Positions 44,110-55,926 of a stretch of DNA of 64,000 nt are shown piece after piece. This stretch comes from Cryptomeria japonica (taxonomy: Eukaryota > Streptophyta > Pinopsida > Cupressales > Cupressaceae). The position numbers and the translations under genes were made by a program. Positions within the stretch are counted from its first letter, which is position 1; each line of letters begins with the position of its first letter. The notes beneath the pieces were generated by a model. That model saw nothing but the letters and a program-made list of their open reading frames with translations. It was not told the DNA's origin and made no database searches. Location: positions 101,784,796-101,848,795 of the forward strand of contig NC_081415.1 of NCBI RefSeq assembly GCF_030272615.1, in the 5' to 3' direction.

Positions 44110-44485
44110 GTTTTGACCATGCGCTAAGCCAGAGAATAGATGTGCTAAAAAAAATTCTCAACACGCTAGAGAAAAGACTCCATGCGCTACACTGCCCCCT
44201 GATATGCATTAACTGGTTTATTTTTCTTTTGCCTTGGTTCAAAAAGGTCATGCACCAATATGGGTCACCAATGCGCTAACTGTTAAACCCTACGCGCTAA
44301 AGTTTGGTTTCCACGCGCCAAGTTGATGCTTCAATGCGCTAAACTGTTTTCAAAATGCGTGACTTGAAACTGCTAGAATTGGATTTCTATGAAGCGCTAA
44401 TGTTAAGACTTAATGCGCTAAGGTGAAGGTCTAATGCGCTAAAAGATGGTTCCCATGTGCTAAGAAGTTGCTCTCACACGCTAAA
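44110..44485. repeat. Array of ATGCGCTAA words, copy 1
   Basis: About fifteen degenerate copies of ATGCGCTAA, TACGCGCTAAA or CACGCTA at irregular 20-40 base spacing in otherwise unrelated sequence. The GCGC core is striking in such AT-rich DNA. Confidence 0.85.
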
Positions 44486-45649
44486 CTACCCTGATATATT
44501 TTGACTTGGTTGTTTTTTTGTGATTTTTGGAATTTTTAACACTTGTGATTTTGATGGATGATTTCTTTTTGGATACTCAAGCTTACGAAGTCGAATAGAT
44601 AAAATCTTGATTACTTGGTTTGATATTCCCCTAATCTTGTTGGATGAAAGTCTTTCCTAAAGATAGTTGAAATGTTGATAACCATCTCAAAAGATGTTTT
44701 GTTGGATTTGGAAATCTTCTCCACTTTATGATTTTTCCTTGTTTGAACTGACTTTTGAGTTTGATTGTTGGATACTTTGCAAGATATTTTAACATTTGTG
44801 ACAAGAATACATAGCACACATGAAGAAAATGATCATCCTAATGCTAAATATTGAGTGTATATTCTTTTGAGGATGTGTTCAAATCCCCGATGTTATCACT
44901 GGTTTGATCTACAACAAAAGACACATCAGATAGACTCTTTATTCAACAGTCATTGACAATATCATAGCCCACTAGTCTCGATACTCCGTCAGCTCAAACA
45001 GCCTTGTCACCCCCTAAAGGGCGCCCCTTTTTTTACCTTTTGCCAAAAATTAACTCAAAGTGAATTGCTTCACAATTGAGTAGTTATCTTGGGAGATATA
45101 TGGTGAGTGATCTTGGAGGTGGATTCTTCCCCACCCTTGCACTATGATATTGCCAATGTTTGGCAACTGACTCGGTTCAAAGTTTCTAATTCTATGGTTT
45201 GTAATCAGGCTTCCTGTTCGGCCGTGAATGATAAACTCCCTCAGGAGGCTTCCCAACCTTTAGAACAAAGGCTTTACGTATCTCAAGGATACTGGGGGAA
45301 GGTTAATCATTGCGCGCAACCGTTGAAAAGGACTTTCATCACTTTTCACTTTTGATTATAGTGGGTTGGAATACTTGGTGTCATTCCCCACTTAGGTCGT
45401 TCCCTTCACACCGGCCAAAGAAAAGCTTTAAGAGTTTTTCAAACCCTCAGGAAGGCAGGCCTGCTAAAGGATGTAAATGCTTAAAGTACAAAAAGCTTAA
45501 GAGTGGTTTGGCTTTTTGGTCACCTAGTTATGGGGAGAGCATATACCTTCCACTTTCGAGACAAGGCAATCAAGTTGTTCTTTTTATCCTTCAAGACAAT
45601 GATTTGCTAACTTCTATTTGGAGATGTTGCTCCAACAAGCATGATGTTC

Positions 45650-46135
45650 TTTTTAACGTTTCATAGCAAAGTGTGTATTTCCAAAACTTTTGTAAAACAA
45701 GCCTGGTCAACAAAGTAAATCGTGATGTTTGGTCAACAAAATTAAAGTCGATAGGGGAAAAATTTCCCTCTTTGCCTTGCACAAAATGAAGATGAGGTAA
45801 TTTTACTTTGCAAAATGAAGTGAATCCTTTTAAACACCAAAGGATGGTGAGGTTCTTTTTAAAACTTTTGCCAAAGTAAAGATTGTTGGTTCTTTTTACA
45901 GCTTCCAAAATGAAGTGTTTTTCCTCTAATCTTGCAAGAAAGAAAATATAAAGTTTGTTGTTCTTTTTACCTTGCAATAAAGAAAAGATGAAGTTTTATT
46001 GTAAAACACTAAAAAGGAAGGCATGAAGTTCATTTTATGCATCCAAATGAAATGATGAGGTTCATTTTAACTTTTGCAAAAAGGAGAGTGAGTTCTTTTT
46101 AACCAACTTTTGTTGAAAGAAAGTAAAAAAGGAAA
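45650..46135. repeat. Irregular repeat GGTTCTTTTTAAC...TTTGCAAAATGAAG
   Basis: Six to eight degenerate units of about 50-60 bp combining a GTTCTTTTTA word with an AAAGTGAAG or AAATGAAG word. Probably part of the element's long leader. Confidence 0.65.
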
Positions 46136-46519
46136 CTTAAAGCCTCTAAACTTGCTCCTTCCCCTGCACCAAAAATATTAGAACCTGCACACAGTCAGTG
46201 ATCAAATGTTAGTGTGGGCTTACACAAGCTTAAATTTTGATCTTGGTTACAAATTTTTAAATCCTGATCCTGAAATGCCCTGAAATTTGACTAAGTCTGA
46301 AATTTGGAAGATCTTCCAAAAACTAGATTTTGCATTACAACTCCTAGAGGTCTGAAACCCCTCTCAAACATCCTAACAATATATATGGAATATAAGTTAA
46401 AGTATAAGAAAGAGAAAAGAGAAGAGGAAATGTCACTTATACTTAAATGTTACATTCCATATATATTATGTCTCCCACAAGCCTAATTTTTGACTCTGTC
46501 ATAAATTTTTGCCTCTGCC

Positions 46520-46945
46520 AACTCTATGCGCTAAGAAATGATGTCTATGCACTAAGAAAAAGGCCCTACGCGCTATTATGTTCCCCCAATGCACTAAGCT
46601 ATTTTCTCGATGCGCTATTCTATTTTTCTCTCGCGTTGATACCTACAGAAAACTGTTAAAAATATGATGTGCTAAGGAAAAGACTAAGTGCCATAGAATA
46701 AACTGCATGTGCTAAACAGTGAGCTAGATGCGCTATCTAATAGACCTGATGCACCAAACTATTTTTCAGATGCACTACTCTATTTTTCTCCCACGTTGGT
46801 ACCTACAAGAAAAGATTAGTGGAAGTCATGTGCTAAAGAAAGGACTTCACGCACTAGAGTATAGACCACACATGCTAAACAGTAAGCGAAATGCGCTAGA
46901 CTGTTAACCGGATGCGCCAAGGAATGTTTCTCATGCGCTGATTCA
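46520..46945. repeat. Array of ATGCGCTAA words, copy 2
   Basis: Second cluster of about fifteen degenerate ATGCGCTAA, ATGCACTAA or ATGTGCTAA words, with a longer duplicated stretch (TATTTTTCTC..CGTTG.TACCTACA at 46620 and 46786). It lies close to the primer-binding site. Confidence 0.85.
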
Positions 46946-47006
46946 TGTTTCCTGCAGACCTGCAAAAGTGGTTAAATTCAAAAACCGATTTGATATATGG
47001 GGTCTA

Positions 47007-47024
47007 GCCCCACAGTGGGCACCA
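47007..47024 (-). promoter_or_regulatory. Primer-binding site of the 11.3 kb element
   Basis: Minus-strand TGGTGCCCACTGTGGGGC, 4 nt from the LTR end. Its complement ends in CACCA as a tRNA 3' end would. I do not assign the tRNA. Confidence 0.85.
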
Positions 47025-47028
47025 GAAA

Positions 47029-48448
47029 TGTATGTCAAAAATGTGGTATCAACCTGCAAGAGGAGAAAACAATTCAAACACACACATGAAATATTGCATT
47101 AGAGGTTAGAAATCCAAACAAAGCAAGTTAAAAAGAATCTAAACTCTTTAATATCATTCCATGCTCCTTTATCTCCAAGGATCTTCAAGATTCAAGGTGG
47201 CTCTCAGCTTGGAAGAGCACTTGATTCTTTAAGATGACAACCTAAAGAACGAGATTAAAATGATTCTAAGATCTAAATGGAATGCAACCAAGATCCTAGT
47301 GATGATTTAGATATGAAACTAGATGATGATAGGATGCAAGATATTGATATGAAGCTTAAACTAGTATGAAAATGATACTAAGATGAAGCTAACATGATAT
47401 ATCTAAGATTAGAATGCTATCAAAATGATCTAACATGCTATTCTATCAAAGAGAGATAATATGCTTAATATTATGAGACTATAAGTTTGATGCACAAAGA
47501 CTTGATATTTTTTGAAGAAGGAATGGCCTCTATTTATAGGGAAAACAGGGCAATGGATGGTCAAGATTGGATAATCTTAACAAGGGCCAAGATTGAAAGT
47601 TGGGAATCCATGTTTGCATTTGGCACCAATGAAATGGTGACAAATGTCAACATAAGATTGGTTGAGAAAAGGGGTTGGAGACATTCAATGCCTAATAAGA
47701 CCTTATGGTTATCTAGAGGGTAAGGGTCAAGCTTAAGTTAGGATTACCCATTGGATTAAGAGTTAATCCAAGGATAAACTCTTGTGCAAATGATTAAGAG
47801 ATAATCATGGTCAAAGCATTAAAGGCTTGATGAGACCCTTGGGTTGGATGAAGGTTAAGTTAGGCAAAAAGTCTCTAACCATGTAAGAGGGTTGAATTAA
47901 CCATTAATGGTTTGGGAGACTTTTGAAAATTAAGTGGTTGAAGACTTGAAGCCTTTAATGGTTATCAAAGACTTTGAGGTTTTGAGAAGTGACCTCCCTT
48001 TGCTTAGGGATGTGACAAAGTTTAGAAGATGGGTTAGGCTAATTAGAAGAGATTAAAAGAGTCTAGAAGAAATTAGGAAGGGGTTTAGGAAGGCAAGTGG
48101 GAGATGTAGGATTTTGCAAGTGGATGGAGGGATAATAGGATTTAATTGAAATAAAGCTAATTTAATTCAATTTGGTTGTAATTTGGGGAAATTAAATAAA
48201 TTAGATTTATTTAATTTAGGACAATTATTTAATTAAATTTGAATTTAATTAAAAGTGGATAGAAGGGATTTAATTGAATAAAATGATTTATTCATTAAAT
48301 GGTATAGTGAATTTAATTTAAATAAATTGAGTAATTTACTTAATTTAAATAGAAGGATATAGGTGATTCAATTAAATTAGATTTAATAAAATAGAGAAAT
48401 GAACATAAAATATTCATTTAGGAATATGGTCATTTTTATATGTCTACA
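47029..48448 (-). repeat. 5' LTR of the 11.3 kb element
   Basis: 1420 bp, collinear with 37105-38524 with no net length difference and about 20 substitutions, mostly transitions. Confidence 0.95.
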
Positions 48449-48453
48449 GATAT

Positions 48454-50740
48454 CAATACAATGATAAGATAATGATATGTAATGATGTTAATGTAATGCT
48501 TTGAATGAATGATTTTAAAAATGAATGTATATGTGGATAAACAAATGTAAAGTACAAATGTTTAAATGATGATTTCTAAATGAATGTCTATGTATAATGT
48601 ATGAACCAATGTTTGAGACAAATGGTTTTTATGATTCTAAATGTCAAAATAAGATGAAGTAAAATGATAATGTGATTATAATGCAACTCATGTTTAATGA
48701 ATAACTGTACCTTAATGCAAAAAGGGATAATGAATGCAATCTAATGAATCCTAAGTGAGATAAAATGAGTATAAGAATATACTAAAATGGATGAATGAAT
48801 GCACTGTAACTAATGGATAGATAAATGAATGTATGCAACTATGAAAAAATAAACAAATGTATGATACATAAGCGTTGAAATAATGATAAATGATGATCTC
48901 TAACTGATGTCAAATGAATGTATAGTAATGAGTAATCATGGTAGGAAATGCAAATAAGGACAATTTATTATATAAGTGAATCTGAATGTCATGAGTGTAA
49001 TAATGAAATGATATAATGATACTAATGCAAGTAAATGAGAATGAACTATATGTGGTAAGTGCAACTAAATGATATTAAAGGCACACTAATGAATGGCTAA
49101 AGATCAATGCAAATGCAACTAAATGCAATGGAATGCTGATGTGATGATAATAGATGAATGCAAGGTTTTTTAGACTTTGCATGATGCACTTGATGATCTA
49201 TCAGAGTACTCTGTCATGATTGTATCCAAGACCAGCTCACTTTTCACATAATCGCTCATATTTTTAACTTTGTTCACACTTGCATGCAAAATCATGTATA
49301 TGAATAATGAATGAGTAAATGGATGGACGGTATGCAACGAAATGCAATATAAATAGATGAGATGAAATGATGATCCATAGTGCTTTATTTTCATCATTGA
49401 GATTTAAAATGTTGTAAGAAAATACAAGCAACTTGACATAATGATTCAAGATGACTTGAGTATTCCTTACATGGATTTTGATATAGCAAGTTAATACAAA
49501 CAACTTGATATAATGGGTCAAGTTGACCTGAGTATTGCTTGTGGAACAGACAAGGATCATCTCCTTTCATGCATGACTTGGATCGTCCTCCTTGATCTTG
49601 GGCTGATCATATCCTAAGACAAGTTCATACCATAATCAGAGATAAAGACCTTTATCCAGTTTGGATGAAGTAGGAGGAACCAAAGAAAGAGCATTGTACC
49701 TATAAGAAAACAACAAATATAAAGAATATGGATCCTTGGTAATGGTTCATGCTCATATGGTTGAGGTATACACTGTAGTTAGCAAGTCATAGCGATCTAT
49801 GACTATATTTTGCCTATGATCACGTAGCTTAGTGAACTTCCCATGTAGACACCATTAGGACATGCCCCAGTACTTCATCAGAATAATGCGTAGAAGATAC
49901 ACAAACAATGTTGTAGGAACCTGATATGAATAAATAACCCACAAATCAACCAAGTATTTGATAGCTTAAACAAAATTTTCTTGTCAAAGAAAAATGCCAT
50001 TTTGTCTTTGTTTTGGGTAAGGAAGGATGCATCCGTGTTGAAGATAGTTTGAGTGTTGATGTTGATTGTTTGGTTGATGTGATAAGTGTCATCATTGGAG
50101 TATTTCACAGTGTTTGTTTGGTATCTACTTTGGAAAAAATGTATGTACAAGGTGTTATCATGTTTTTGATTGATTTTTGATGTTTTCTAATGTTTTTGGA
50201 TTTTGTGATTGTTTTGAATGTTTTTGGATTTTGTGAGATAGTTTTGAAATGTTTTTGGATTTTGTGAGATAGTTTTGAAATGTTTTTGGATTTTGTGAGA
50301 CATTTTTCAAATGAAGAACTCAGTGAATCACAAAACTTCCATCAAATTAGAGTAAGGGTATTGCCCCTAGTTTGGACATGACTATGACAAAGCGGGATTT
50401 TAAGGTGCATGAAGTACTATCCTTGATTGTAGATCCATAACAAGCCATGGTTTGGATGGATGGATGTGTGAATGTAGTGAACGTGATCACAACAAGTCTA
50501 AAAGATAATGGAGCCATAGCCTTTACAAGTAGTGCCTATTTTCCAGGTTTTCACCATCGTACTTACCCAAGGTGCCACCGGAGTGGTTGTTCACCATTTG
50601 GATGCATGATTTTTCTTTACTATTTTGATGTTTTTGTATTTTCTTCAGGACATTTTTCAAAATGTTTTTGGTGTTCTTGCTGATATGTATGGGAGTCTGA
50701 TGCTCTGTGCATCTTATGTATAAAACTGTTTGAGGTGCAT
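48454..50740. other. Element F spacer between PMD region and integrase
   Basis: The first 900 bases are low-complexity sequence built from AATGAATG and GATAATGAT words. From 49410 it shares blocks with 39990-40160 of the nested element (ACATGGATTTTGATAT.GCAAG). A minisatellite of about 32 bp (TGTTTTTGGATTTTGTGAGATAGTTTTGAAA), four copies, lies at 50165-50315. No coding domain is seen. Confidence 0.6.
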
Positions 50741-51785
50741 GCTATTGATCGGATCTACTAGCGGTTCTCCTTTTGAAGTAGCCAATTGATATGCCCCAAA
50801 CCTAAATATAGCAGTAATAACATATGGACCTAGCCAATTTGACTCAAGCTTTCCCTAATGTTCTCGCTTGGGTTGGTTATGAGGATTTTCTCGAAGAACA
50901 AGATCACCTACCTCGAATGTATGAGGTCTAACCCAACGATTATAGCTTCTGCTCATGCGTTGTTGATAGGCTTTGAGGTGATTGTATGTAGCTTGTTGTT
51001 TCTCATCAAGTAGTTATAAGTCTTGAAGATGTGATACTCTATATGCTTCATCATTAATGAGATTATGCAATGAAACCCATAGAGATGGTAACTCGACCTC
51101 AATAGGAATGATAGCTTCTACACCATAGACCAATGAGTAGGGAGTTATGCCTGTAGGGGTTCAAATACTAGTTCGATATGCCCATAGTGCTGGATTCAAT
51201 TGAACATGCCAATCATGACCAACATTATTGACTATCTTCTTGAGGATTCTCAATATGTTCTTGTTTGATGCTTCGGCTTGACCATTGGCTTGTGGGTAAA
51301 AGGGCGTGGAAAAGAGGTGTTGGATGTGAAACTTTTCACAGAGCTCACGAACATCTTGATTTTTTAATGGCAGATCGTTATCTGTGATGATGAACATGGG
51401 TACACCATACCAGCAGATGATGTAATTACGGATGAATGAGGTGATCTTCTTACCGGTGACTTGGGTAAGTGGAACAACTTCAATCCACTTTGTGAAGTAT
51501 TCGGTAGCGGTAATGATGAATTTGTGGCCATTGGATGAAGATGGATGGATCTTACCCACAAGGTCAAGGCCCCATTGACAAAAAGGCCATGGTGTTGTGA
51601 TTGGTTGTAATTCTTGTGTTGGTGCATGTATCAGGTCTTCATGAACTTGGCATTTTTTGCACTTTCTTACAAAGTAGCAGGAGTCTTTTTCCATTGACAG
51701 GCCACTTGAGTGAGTCCCACAAATTCCTTCATGTACCTCTTCCAAGGCATTTGTTATCTCATCTTGTTCCTGACATCGAAGGAGA
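50741..51785 (-). pseudogene. Element F integrase
   Basis: Ty3/gypsy integrase. A 194-codon open part (51745-51161) carries the zinc-binding HHCC (H5, H12, C29, C32 of this part) and the catalytic D61 (WGLDLVG), D122 (IITDND) and E158 (PQANGQAEAS). Exactly 35 residues separate the last two, as in the DD35E class. After one stop the frame continues through TPTGITPYSLVYGVEAI to the GPY/F module (about 51160-50741: RPHTFEVGDLVLREN, NWLGPYVITAIF, AYQLATSKGEPL, PINSMHLKQF). All catalytic residues are intact, although two or more stops break the frame. It is the only integrase core of this lineage in the window. Confidence 0.93.
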
Positions 51786-52445
51786 GTACCATCAAGACTG
51801 CGTCAATATAGGGTTTCAGCAATAATGGTATATGAAACAGTTTGGCGAATGAATGTTTTACGTTGGTTATTCGATTGGTTAGGAGGAAGTGTGTGATCAT
51901 GGAGATAGGTGTAGAAATCACCATACCATGGGGATTCAGAACCAACAAGGCAACATATCATCTCGGATTCGGGGATATCATAAATGGGAGTCCAAAGTTG
52001 TTCAACCAAGAACTCATAGCATGTTGAATTTTTTGGAAGATCTAGGAGAGAGGCAATAGTAGCCATAGCATCAGCCACTTGATTTTGATCTCTAGGTATC
52101 TATTCAAAGGTGATAGTAGTAAATGATGCCTTTAGACTATCCACCATTTGTTTGTACGGCATGAGTTTGTCATCTTTAGTCTGATATTCATCGGTTGCTT
52201 GTCGAATGACCAGTTGGGAGTCTCCATATACTTGCAGTTCTTGTAACTTCCATTGTATGGCTATCCCAAGTCCTGTGATCAAGGCCTCATATTCAGCTAT
52301 GTTGTTTGTGCATGGAAATGCGATCCTGTAAGACTTCAGGATACTGTCACCTTGAGGTGTGATAAACAAAATGTCTGCCCCCGAGCCATGCCTAGTGTAT
52401 GAACCATCAAAGTATAGTTTCCATGGATGTGATGTAGGGTCTGTG
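51786..52445 (-). pseudogene. Element F RNase H
   Basis: RNase H domain of the second (archaeal/plant-like, aRH) type found in Tat-lineage gypsy elements. Acidic catalytic residues are visible in LYFDGSYTRHGSG, NIAEYEALITGLGIA, VYGDSQLVIRQAT and, after one stop, NQVADAMATIASLLDLP. It is followed by a tether to the integrase (LYLHDHTLPPNQSNNQRK and on). It comes straight after a Pro/Ser/Thr linker, with no RT upstream. Confidence 0.85.
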
Positions 52446-53140
52446 GAAGATGTTTCTAGCTCAGGAACCCAAGAGGTCTTTATCTGTGCTTCTCCGTAAA
52501 TAGGGATGTCTTTGAGGGGTGGAGGTCGTGATGTGTCTTCCTCATCTGAAGTGTTAAGCTATACTGAATTGAATTCCCACTCATGTGAGTCACTTTCCAG
52601 TAGCCGATTACTGTACCATATTGGGATATCTTTTGATTTAGATACGGCAGGTGTGATCGGTTGATGTACCTATGTAGATGAAATGATCAGTGTGGCAAGA
52701 AGGATTATGGGGATCAAAGAATCTAATATGGGGAGTATTGGTAGTGTTGACTCTGTTGCTTCTGCTGGAACTGCTGATGTCATAGATATTGCTATGGGTT
52801 CTGATATAGTTGTTGCTACTAATGGTGTTATTGCTGGTTTGATTGGTGGGATGATTGGCGTTGTGGATGGTCTTGCTAGGATTTTTAGCCTTAATGGAGC
52901 AATTGCTATGGTGCATGGTGTTGCTTTTATAATCAAAGATGACCTCTTTGTATTAGGTTGATATAGTGGATTGTCGGGTTTCCCTTTGAATCTGAGCTTA
53001 GGAAGGATCTCCTTTTGAAAGCCTAAGCCTGTATTATCTTTGGGCTTTAATTCCAGCTGCAGCGGTTCATGTCTTCCTTGTTTGCAGGGTCCCAGAGTAC
53101 TCTGGCCATCATAACCCATTTTTTGCATAATGAGAAGGCT
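52446..53140 (-). pseudogene. G-patch-like segment and PST-rich linker (element F)
   Basis: After the protease, and shifted into another frame near 53130, comes MQKMGYDGQSTLGPCKQGRHEP and then LKPKDNTGLGF. The Gly and aromatic spacing is that of a G-patch, a short nucleic-acid- or helicase-binding motif also found next to the protease of betaretroviruses. About 110 residues rich in Thr, Ile, Pro and Ser follow (TPIIPPIKPAITPLVATT), then a charged stretch up to the RNase H. This is the place where a reverse transcriptase would normally begin. Confidence 0.65.
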
Positions 53141-54330
53141 TTGCCATACTGATCTGTGGGAAGCTTAGCTTGCAGAGCGTCGGTAGTGATAGTATCTTTA
53201 TAGATCCATTTTGCTAAGTCTTCATCTTTGGTCTCATCTTCTTGACTCTTTCCAAGGATGAAAGGTGTCAATGTACATGCTAGTTTGACCAGTGACATTG
53301 GAAGTACTTGTTGAGGTTTTCCATGTGTTCTAGGAGAAGTGGGCATTTGTCCAACACAAAAGAGTTGGCTGAGATTATATTCCCCAAGACCTTCCTCTAC
53401 AATTTTCATCTTGAGCTTCTCTTGCTTGGGTATAATGGTGTTTGAACTAGAAAGAGAGGCTGGACTTATGTATGACGTGAAGGAGATGGCTTCTCTATTG
53501 TTGGAAACAGTAATCTCTAGTTGATGATTTATATTATGACAATATGCAAAGGGGTTTGCATCACCCAAGATCATGATTTCTACACCATTATGTGGGAACT
53601 TGATACACTAATGGTAGGTGGATGGAATGGCTTGCATGGTGTATATCTAAGGTCTTCCTAACAATAAATTGTATGGTAGAGGAAGGTCCAAAACCTGATA
53701 GATGATATGTTTCACCACAGAGCCCACTCAGATTGGTAGTACAACAGCTCCTTTGGATGAACGCTCTGCATCATCATAAGCTTTGATTGTGATCTTCTTG
53801 CAAGGATCTACTGATTCAATTGCATATCCCAAAGCTGTGACTAATTGTAGTGTACAAATATTCAGGCCTACTCCATTGTCGATCAAGAATCGCTTGATCC
53901 TATGTTGATTGATAAATCCTTTAATGTGTAGTGAGGCGTTATGAGGTTGCTGGAAGAAAGAGTTGTCACTTTCAGAGAAAGTGAGACAAGGTGATGACCT
54001 TAGATTTCCGACCATGGCTTGGAACTAATCTATGTTCAAATTGGCGGGGACTGACGCCTCTTGGAGAGCTTGATCCAAGATTGTTTTATGAGATGGAGAT
54101 AGACTCAATAGCTCTAAGATGGATATCAGTGCGGGCATTTTATCTAATTGGTCCACAAGGTTATACTTCTTTGGGATAGATGTGGTGCCTTGTGGAGCTG
54201 CTTTTATGGTAATCTTTCCACGATGTCTAACAACATTGCAAGTGGAGCTAGGATTTTTTATAGTAATAGTTGCAATTTGTTCACTGGCATCGTATAGTTG
54301 ATTCATAGTGTAATTATATGTGGCTTGCAT
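53141..54330 (-). pseudogene. Element F aspartic protease region
   Basis: Tat-type protease in the same frame as gag. LSLSPSHKTILDQALQEASV and FQAMVGNL are followed by the active-site segment FLIDNGVGLNICTL, where the usual D-T/S-G is D-N-G. Then come KITIKAYDDAERSSKGAVV and the C-terminal part with IKFPHNGVEIMILGDANPFAYCHN. The 175-codon open section 53574-53047 covers the protease C-terminus and the linker to the G-patch. Stops occur after NID, after LPI and later. The D-N-G (here) and D-G-G (element D) active sites suggest that this lineage commonly deviates from D-S/T-G. Confidence 0.82.
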
Positions 54331-55926
54331 ATAATTAGTGGTATCTGTGTTTCACCCTGAAGTAGAAGGACCCCTTTGATCTTGTGATGGAAGTGGATTT
54401 TTGAACATTAGATGATCATTGTTTGTTGTCTTTGGGTCATGTCCTTCGATTTTGATTTCACCTCGGTCAATAAGATCCTGAATAAGATCTTTCAATTTAT
54501 GATAATTACTTGTCTTATGCCCTTTCCCTTGATGGAAATCGCAATGTTCAGTATCCCTCCACCAGGAAGGTTTGACTTGGGGTTCATAGTTTGATGTTTT
54601 GGGTAAGGTAACCAGATTTTGAGAAACCAACTGTCGTAACACTATTTCGATGGGTTCCCCTAAGGGAGTGTATGTTCACTTTGGTTTTTGTTGACACTGT
54701 CTGGGTTCATCTTGAGATGTGATGTGGCCTTGATTTGGAGGAGCAACTATGTTAGTCTTAGGTGGGGGATTTTGTCCTGCAAATCAAACCATAGGTTGTG
54801 CACTTTTGATAGTTCTTGCATCCACAACCTCGTCATTGACAACATTTTTGTTTTTGTTCCAGAAGTTTGGTTTGTCACTATTGAAGTGTGGATGAGGGCC
54901 ATCCTTTGGTTCATTGTAGATTTTGATAAGTTCTTTCTTGATGAGAGCCCGCTCACATTTTAAGCCTTTGGTGATCATGTCATTGAAAGAGTCTGTGTCT
55001 TTCATGTCCAGGTGAAATTCCATTTCTTTGTTTAAGTTGGAAATAAATATTTCCACTAGTTCTTGTTCAGGTAACTAAAGAGAGCGTCTGCTAGACATTT
55101 GATGCCATCGTTGCAAAAAAACTGAGAATGGTTCACCTGGTTTTTGTTTAGTGTTACATAGATCAGCCATGGTGATATCACATTCAATGTTGTGTGAGTA
55201 ATGTGCCAAGAACTTCTGGATGAGTTCTTCAAATGTCCTAATTCCACCTGGTAATCGAGAAAACCATGATGTAGTTGTTCCTCCCAAGCTTTGGGGAAAA
55301 AGGCGCATGAGGTACGTATCCTTGTGTGCCACTTCAAGGCAAGCTAAATGGAATTCTTTGACATGATCGCGATGATCTCCTTTTCCTCTATACTTTCAAA
55401 ACTTGGGTGTTTTGAACCCTCATGGAAAAGGTGGCATATGAAGATTCCTATCAAAGGGATATGGACAAATGTCATTGAGTGAAAATTGATTGGTTTTTAT
55501 ACCACTATGAAGTTGTTGGGCAAGATTTTCAACTTGTTGCTGCAACATGTCTATTTCATTTGGAGGAGGAGGTGGGGGATTACCTTGAGGAAGGTTGTAC
55601 CTAATGTGTTCTTGACCTCTTGCATCCTCATTATGACTTTGGTGTTCTGATGCTTGCCTTAGTTGTGCTACATCAAAGTCAAAGAGTAGTTTAGCCCCTT
55701 CTTGAGCAAGTCTTAAAAAGTGAGCATCAACATTGCTCCTAAGTATTTCATCAAAAAGTCTATTGAAGAGAGGGTTGTGTTGTGCCCTTTCTATTGTTGT
55801 TGGAGTAGGAGTGTCTAGATTTTCATCATTTATATTTCCTCCAATGGCTTCTTGGAACTCATTGATATTTTCCTTGTCTTCGTCTTCAATTTCTAGTTGT
55901 CTAGATCGTGATCTGGTATGAGCCAT
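54331..55926 (-). pseudogene. Element F gag
   Basis: Tat-type Gag on one minus-strand frame from ATG 55926 (MAHTRSRSRQLEIEDEDKENI). An acidic N-terminus and a Pro run with coiled coil (PPPPPPNEIDMLQQQVENLAQ) precede the capsid-type retrotransposon-gag domain (about 55330-55075). That domain has KDTYLMRLFPQSLGG, WFSRLPGGIRTFEELIQKF and FSVFLQRWHQM. Then follow the CEHCDFHQGKGHKTSNY-like knuckle region (the second and last metal ligands look degraded) and KDLIQDLIDRGEIKIEGHD. An upstream 35-codon extension is open but has no Gag features, so the 55926 ATG is preferred. At least four single-base stops interrupt it. Confidence 0.88.

Larger units (their letters stand above)
37105..48448 (-). mobile_element. 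11.3 kb coding-poor LTR element nested in F
   Basis: Complete minus-strand element with LTRs of 1420 bp each (37105-38524 and 47029-48448), target duplication GATAT on both sides (37100-37104 and 48449-48453), primer-binding site, and polypurine tract. The LTRs differ at about 20 sites by eye (about 1.5 percent), so the insertion is recent compared with its neighbours. The 8.5 kb interior has no gag, protease, RT, RNase H or integrase on either strand. It contains several tandem arrays and one repeat-bearing ORF. LTR, purine tract and parts of the interior (39990-40160 resembles 49410-49540 of F; 45050-45150 resembles about 57280-57340) tie it to the F family as a non-autonomous (LARD-like) derivative. 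Confidence 0.95.

Noticed and set aside
52683-52961. Gly/Ile/Val-rich plus-strand ORF resembling a membrane protein
   Set aside because: Antisense to the Pro/Ser/Thr-rich linker of element F; the repetitive codons of the linker create it.
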